From contig JAGWVZ010000245.1 in the NCBI GenBank assembly GCA_018970625.1, positions 1-5,951 of the forward strand: DNA of 5,951 nucleotides. The letters are read 5' to 3'. Position numbers and translations under genes: made by a program. The DNA comes from Myxococcales bacterium (GTDB taxonomy: Bacteria > Myxococcota > Bradymonadia > REDH01). How positions within the stretch are numbered: the first letter of the stretch is position 1; each line of letters begins with the position of its first letter. Positions 5,277 to 5,951 of this stretch are shown piece by piece. The notes below the pieces were generated by a model. It saw only the letters and a program-made list of their open reading frames with translations, was not told the origin of the DNA and did no database searches.

Positions 5277-5951
5277 TCAAGCAACAGGGTCCACGAGGTG
5301 GTATAGGCACGCGAGAATTCATTGATGGGCAAATCGAAGGAACGGGTAACGGCCGTAGCCGCGGGTGTTCCGCTCGCGTCCGTCTCAAAGCTCGACATGT
5401 TCACGACCAGCTGGATTTCGTCGGGCGAGCCGGTGGCGGTGGGCGACGAGATGGAGGTCTGCGAGAACAGGTCATCGTCAGGATCCAGCGGAACGCACAC
5501 GGTCGCCTGCGTCAGGTCAAGCGAGTACAGGATGGTCTTGGGCGGAATAAAGCTGCCGGTAGAGGCATCCCAGTAGGGGACCGTATCGACCCCCGTCGCC
5601 AGCGCACCGTCGGTAGCCACGTCTGATGACTCCGGCAGGAAGAAGAAGTCTTCGGGGAAAGTGCCAACAACACCCACAGGCCCCTCAGCGCCATAATCCG
5701 ATTCATTGATCACGCTCTGGCGGTCGCCGTCATAATCAATGCCGTAAAGGCGGGCGCCGCCGATGTCGCAAAGGTTGGCCTGGCTGGGCACAAAGGTGGC
5801 GAAGTAGGCACGTTCGTTGAAGATTCGGGGGCGAGCCGTAAGCTTCTCATACTGGTCAAGCTCGGCTGCCCAGTTGATGAACCCCTCGAACCGGTTAACG
5901 ACGCCGGCCGAGAATACGGGGCGCTCGGTCAGACTAAGCACGTAGTTCTTG
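5273..5951 (-). CDS. C-terminal part of a PilY1-like surface/pilus protein (partial)
   Basis: The frame is open to the right edge, and the last 225 residues are visible; the N-terminus is outside the window. Near the visible start, LTARPRIFNERAYFATFVPS, then C-D-I-G-G, ARLYGIDYDGD recalls the C-terminal beta-propeller blades of PilY1. There 'R..v..G.vyF.TF.P....C..GG...LyalD' is the usual pattern. PilY1 proteins sit at the tip of type IV pili and help with pilus assembly, adhesion and calcium-dependent retraction. Acidic clusters (DYDGD and DPDDD) could bind calcium, but the exact DxDxN loop is not seen. About 145 further residues follow, rich in Ser, Thr, Asp and Pro, ending in SWTLLLE. A GTG at 5941 could be mistaken for the start, but no stop lies between it and the edge and no ribosome site precedes it. 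The stop overlaps the next gene by four bases (ATGA). Another secreted beta-propeller or adhesin is the alternative. Confidence 0.7.
   Translation of the reverse strand, partial: KNYVLSLTERPVFSAGVVNRFEGFINWAAELDQYEKLTARPRIFNERAYFATFVPSQANLCDIGGARLYGIDYDGDRQSVINESDYGAEGPVGVVGTFPEDFFFLPESSDVATDGALATGVDTVPYWDASTGSFIPPKTILYSLDLTQATVCVPLDPDDDLFSQTSISSPTATGSPDEIQLVVNMSSFETDASGTPAATAVTRSFDLPINEFSRAYTTSWTLLLE

Overview
The window is GC-rich (roughly 60-65% by eye) and densely packed with protein genes. It carries no recognisable RNA gene, mobile element or CRISPR array. The gene types suggest a Gram-negative delta-proteobacterial lineage such as Myxococcota or Bradymonadota. They are a secreted PEGA-domain protein with two C-terminal hydrophobic segments, a Sec-exported SpoIID/LytB-domain protein, a PilY1-like C-terminus and an Ala/Ser/Pro-rich exported protein. 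That placement is an inference from gene style, not from a marker gene.

Left block (1-3319, minus strand): a tightly packed run read right to left. First comes a 578-residue exported SpoIID/LytB-type peptidoglycan enzyme whose N-terminal half may hold a SPOR-like fold. Next is an RlmD/TrmA-family 23S rRNA m5U methyltransferase, whose ATG shares one base with the upstream stop (TGATG). Four bases after its stop, a new reading frame begins with a signal-peptide-like sequence and runs off the left edge.

Middle (3320-3500): a 181-bp divergent intergenic region. It contains a TATAAC -10-like hexamer on each strand, a small inverted repeat and a short direct repeat, so it is the probable control region for both the left operon and the rightward gene. 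The rightward gene (3501-4505) encodes a secreted or membrane-anchored PEGA-domain protein. A 9-bp stem-loop spans its stop codon, and its 3' arm can also pair with a second copy of the sequence 50 bp downstream. This lies in the 78-bp gap between two convergent genes.

Right block (4584-5951, minus strand): two genes overlapping by ATGA. The upstream one is open at the right edge and resembles the C-terminal region of PilY1-type pilus adhesins. The downstream one is a small exported protein of unrecognised family. It carries a CxxCH motif at the end of its hydrophobic leader, an Ala/Pro linker and an Arg-rich tail. PilY1-type proteins in Myxococcus can depend on a small c-type-cytochrome-like partner (TfcP), so this pair deserves a second look, although the small protein does not otherwise look like a cytochrome.

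Most of the window is concerned with the cell envelope (peptidoglycan, PEGA protein, pilus-like surface protein), with one rRNA-modification gene embedded in the left operon.
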